In this document: positions 4,130 to 5,662 of the stretch, in pieces | Layout: every line of letters starts with the position of its first letter | Position numbering within the stretch: the stretch's first letter is position 1 | Source of the DNA: Candidatus Dojkabacteria bacterium UBA5232 | Lineage (GTDB): Bacteria; Patescibacteriota; Dojkabacteria; SC72 | Direction: 5' to 3' | NCBI GenBank assembly: GCA_002409215.1 | Contig: DHUO01000002.1 | Span: forward strand, 843 to 6,504 | DNA: 5,662 nt | Notes under the pieces: model-generated | Told to the model about the DNA's origin: nothing | Database searches by the model: none | The model's input: the letters and a program-made list of their open reading frames with translations, nothing else | Translations under genes and position numbers: made by a program

Positions 4130-5662
4130 TTAAGTCTTCAAAATAGCTAAAAATGCATCCTGTGGAATATGTACCTGCCCAATCTGTTTTAATCTCTTCT
4201 TACCTTTCTTCTGTTTCTCTAATAGTTTCTTCTTTCTAGAATAATCACCACCATATAACTTAGCAGTAACATCTTTTCTAAATGCCTTAACATCCTCCCT
4301 GGCTATGATTTGAGAACCAATAGCTGCTTGAAGGGGAATAGAGAACTGCTGTCTAGGTATGACTGTCTTCATGACCTCTAAGAGCTTCACAGCCTTACTC
4401 CTTGCTTCATCTCTAACCTCTAAGAAATCCAATACAGATACTTCATCATGATTTACTAATATTGAAACCTTCACAATATCTGCAGGGAAATAGTCAATGA
4501 ATTCATATTCCATGGAAGCATATCCACTAGAAATATTTTTCATCTGATCAAAAAAGTTCGATATTAGTGAAACAAGTGGCATATCATATTCTAAAACAAT
4601 ATATTGATCCTTTAGTTGTATATCACTCACATTAGAATGAAGATATTTAGTATTGACATACTGTCCTCTTTTTAATTGACATAAGGCCATTAAATCTCCC
4701 AGATATTGTTCAGGTGTCATTATTTCAGCTCTAACCCAAGGCTCTCTAATTTCCTTAATACTTGCAGGATCTGGAAGTTCATGAGGAGCTTGTATGACTA
4801 ATTCCTCACCATCAATCTTTGTTACCTGATATTCAACGGTGGGGGCTGTAACAATTAGATCAATATCATATTCCCTTTCCAATCTCTCTTGAACAATATC
4901 CATGTGTAGTAGTCCTAGAAAACCACATCTAAACCCTGAACCCAGTAGATTAGATCTTTGATCTGCAAAGGTTAAAGAAGCATCATTTAGTGAGAGTTTG
5001 GTCAGGGCAATTTTTAATCCTTCATACTCTTCTGTATCTGTGGGGAAGAAAGTAGCATACATATTAGGTTTAGGAACTTGATATCCGTGAAGTGGTACTG
5101 TGTTTTTTTGATTAGAAATGGTATCTCCAACTGTAAAGAAACTAATATCTTTCATTCCTGTTGCAATATATCCAACCTCACCAGTGTTTAAAGTTTCTGT
5201 TTCTTCTAAATCTGGATTAAATATCCCTATCTCTGTTGGCTTGAAGGATTGTCCTCTTTGCAACATATGTAGGTCTTCTGCTTTTCCAGGAATATATTTA
5301 ATCTTCCCATCAAATATTCTAATGGCTATTACAACACCTCTATGTTCATCATAAAAAGAATCAAAGACCAAAGCTTTCAGAGGAGCATCTGTATCTCCTG
5401 CAGGGGAAGGGCATTGTTCAACAATCCTGTCAAGAAGATCCTCAACACCTTCACCTGTTTTCCCAGATACCTTGACAATTACCTCTTTCTTAAAACCTAA
5501 CAACGCTTCAATTTCCTTCTCTCTTTCATCGATTTTCACATTAGGTAAATCTATTTTGTTAAGTACAGGTATTAATTTAAGTCCTAAATCCAGAGCCTTT
5601 CTTGTATTTGAGATTGTTTGGGCTTGTATTCCTTGACTGGCATCAACAAGGAGTAGGGCGGA
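4130..5662 (-). CDS. lepA: Elongation factor 4 (LepA), N-terminus outside the window
   Basis: LepA/EF4 is a ribosome-bound translational GTPase related to EF-G, linked to back-translocation of tRNAs and to ribosome assembly or stalled translation. The visible 510 residues run to the natural C-terminus; comparison with the roughly 600-residue family suggests about 90 residues (G1-G3, P-loop and switch regions) lie beyond the right edge. The frame is open to the edge: the first visible residues are SALLLVDASQGIQAQT, then G4 NKID (35-38) and G5 as SGK (usually SAK). The EF4-specific parts are present: FRCGFLGLLHMDIVQERLER in the domain III/V region, and the C-terminal domain with KLYGGDYSRKKKLLEKQKKG and IGQVHIPQDAFLAILK. 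The GTG at 5539 is an internal valine (LPNVKIDE), not a start. LepA ends 67 bases before recF on the same strand, and no clear terminator follows, so read-through into recF is possible. Confidence 0.97.
   Translation of the reverse strand, partial: SALLLVDASQGIQAQTISNTRKALDLGLKLIPVLNKIDLPNVKIDEREKEIEALLGFKKEVIVKVSGKTGEGVEDLLDRIVEQCPSPAGDTDAPLKALVFDSFYDEHRGVVIAIRIFDGKIKYIPGKAEDLHMLQRGQSFKPTEIGIFNPDLEETETLNTGEVGYIATGMKDISFFTVGDTISNQKNTVPLHGYQVPKPNMYATFFPTDTEEYEGLKIALTKLSLNDASLTFADQRSNLLGSGFRCGFLGLLHMDIVQERLEREYDIDLIVTAPTVEYQVTKIDGEELVIQAPHELPDPASIKEIREPWVRAEIMTPEQYLGDLMALCQLKRGQYVNTKYLHSNVSDIQLKDQYIVLEYDMPLVSLISNFFDQMKNISSGYASMEYEFIDYFPADIVKVSILVNHDEVSVLDFLEVRDEARSKAVKLLEVMKTVIPRQQFSIPLQAAIGSQIIAREDVKAFRKDVTAKLYGGDYSRKKKLLEKQKKGKKRLKQIGQVHIPQDAFLAILKT

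Noticed and set aside
5537..5539. GTG as the start of lepA
   Set aside because: The frame continues upstream to the window edge with clear LepA sequence, including VDASQG and the G4 motif NKID, so the GTG encodes an internal valine.

Overview
The window is AT-rich (by eye roughly one third G+C) and is packed with short-spaced genes read with the standard bacterial code. A PrgI-family membrane protein lies directly upstream of a TraC/VirB4-N-like protein. This pair, together with the low G+C, poor Shine-Dalgarno signals and an orphan recF, fits a Candidate Phyla Radiation (Patescibacteria) genome. This is inferred from protein style only, and I cannot name the lineage with confidence (Dojkabacteria, Katanobacteria or Microgenomates would all be plausible).

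Layout. Positions 1-1101 (minus strand) hold a two-gene cassette for a type IV secretion-like or pilus-like machine: a PrgI-like protein with two membrane segments and a fused C-terminal beta-sandwich-like domain, then the start of a TraC-like gene that runs off the left edge. An 88-bp divergent intergenic region (1102-1189) separates it from a plus-strand pair. The first gene of that pair is a Pol-beta-type nucleotidyltransferase-like protein (1190-1969). The second is an unrecognised soluble protein (2022-3026) with two tandem 47-residue repeats. The second gene has its own well-formed sigma70-type promoter, whose -35 box contains the stop codon of the first. It overlaps tail to tail by 8 bp with a minus-strand recF (3019-4062). 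Behind recF, on the same strand, is lepA (EF4), which enters from the right edge and ends at 4130.

Function. LepA (translation elongation), RecF (recombinational repair) and the PrgI/TraC-like pair (envelope export machinery) are three separate jobs. Nothing in the sequence links the nucleotidyltransferase or the repeat protein to a known pathway beyond their adjacency.

Most notable signals. (1) Three start codons (PrgI-like, nucleotidyltransferase, recF) each sit only 6-11 nt after a perfect TATAAT with no Shine-Dalgarno sequence, which predicts leaderless or nearly leaderless mRNAs. (2) Three ATATTAG direct repeats are spaced about one helical turn apart between the divergent promoters. 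(3) The repeat protein at 2022-3026 belongs to no family I recognise and carries a near-identical, probably recent internal duplication. No RNA genes, CRISPR arrays, insertion sequences or convincing terminators were seen, and there is no gene-free stretch longer than 300 bases.
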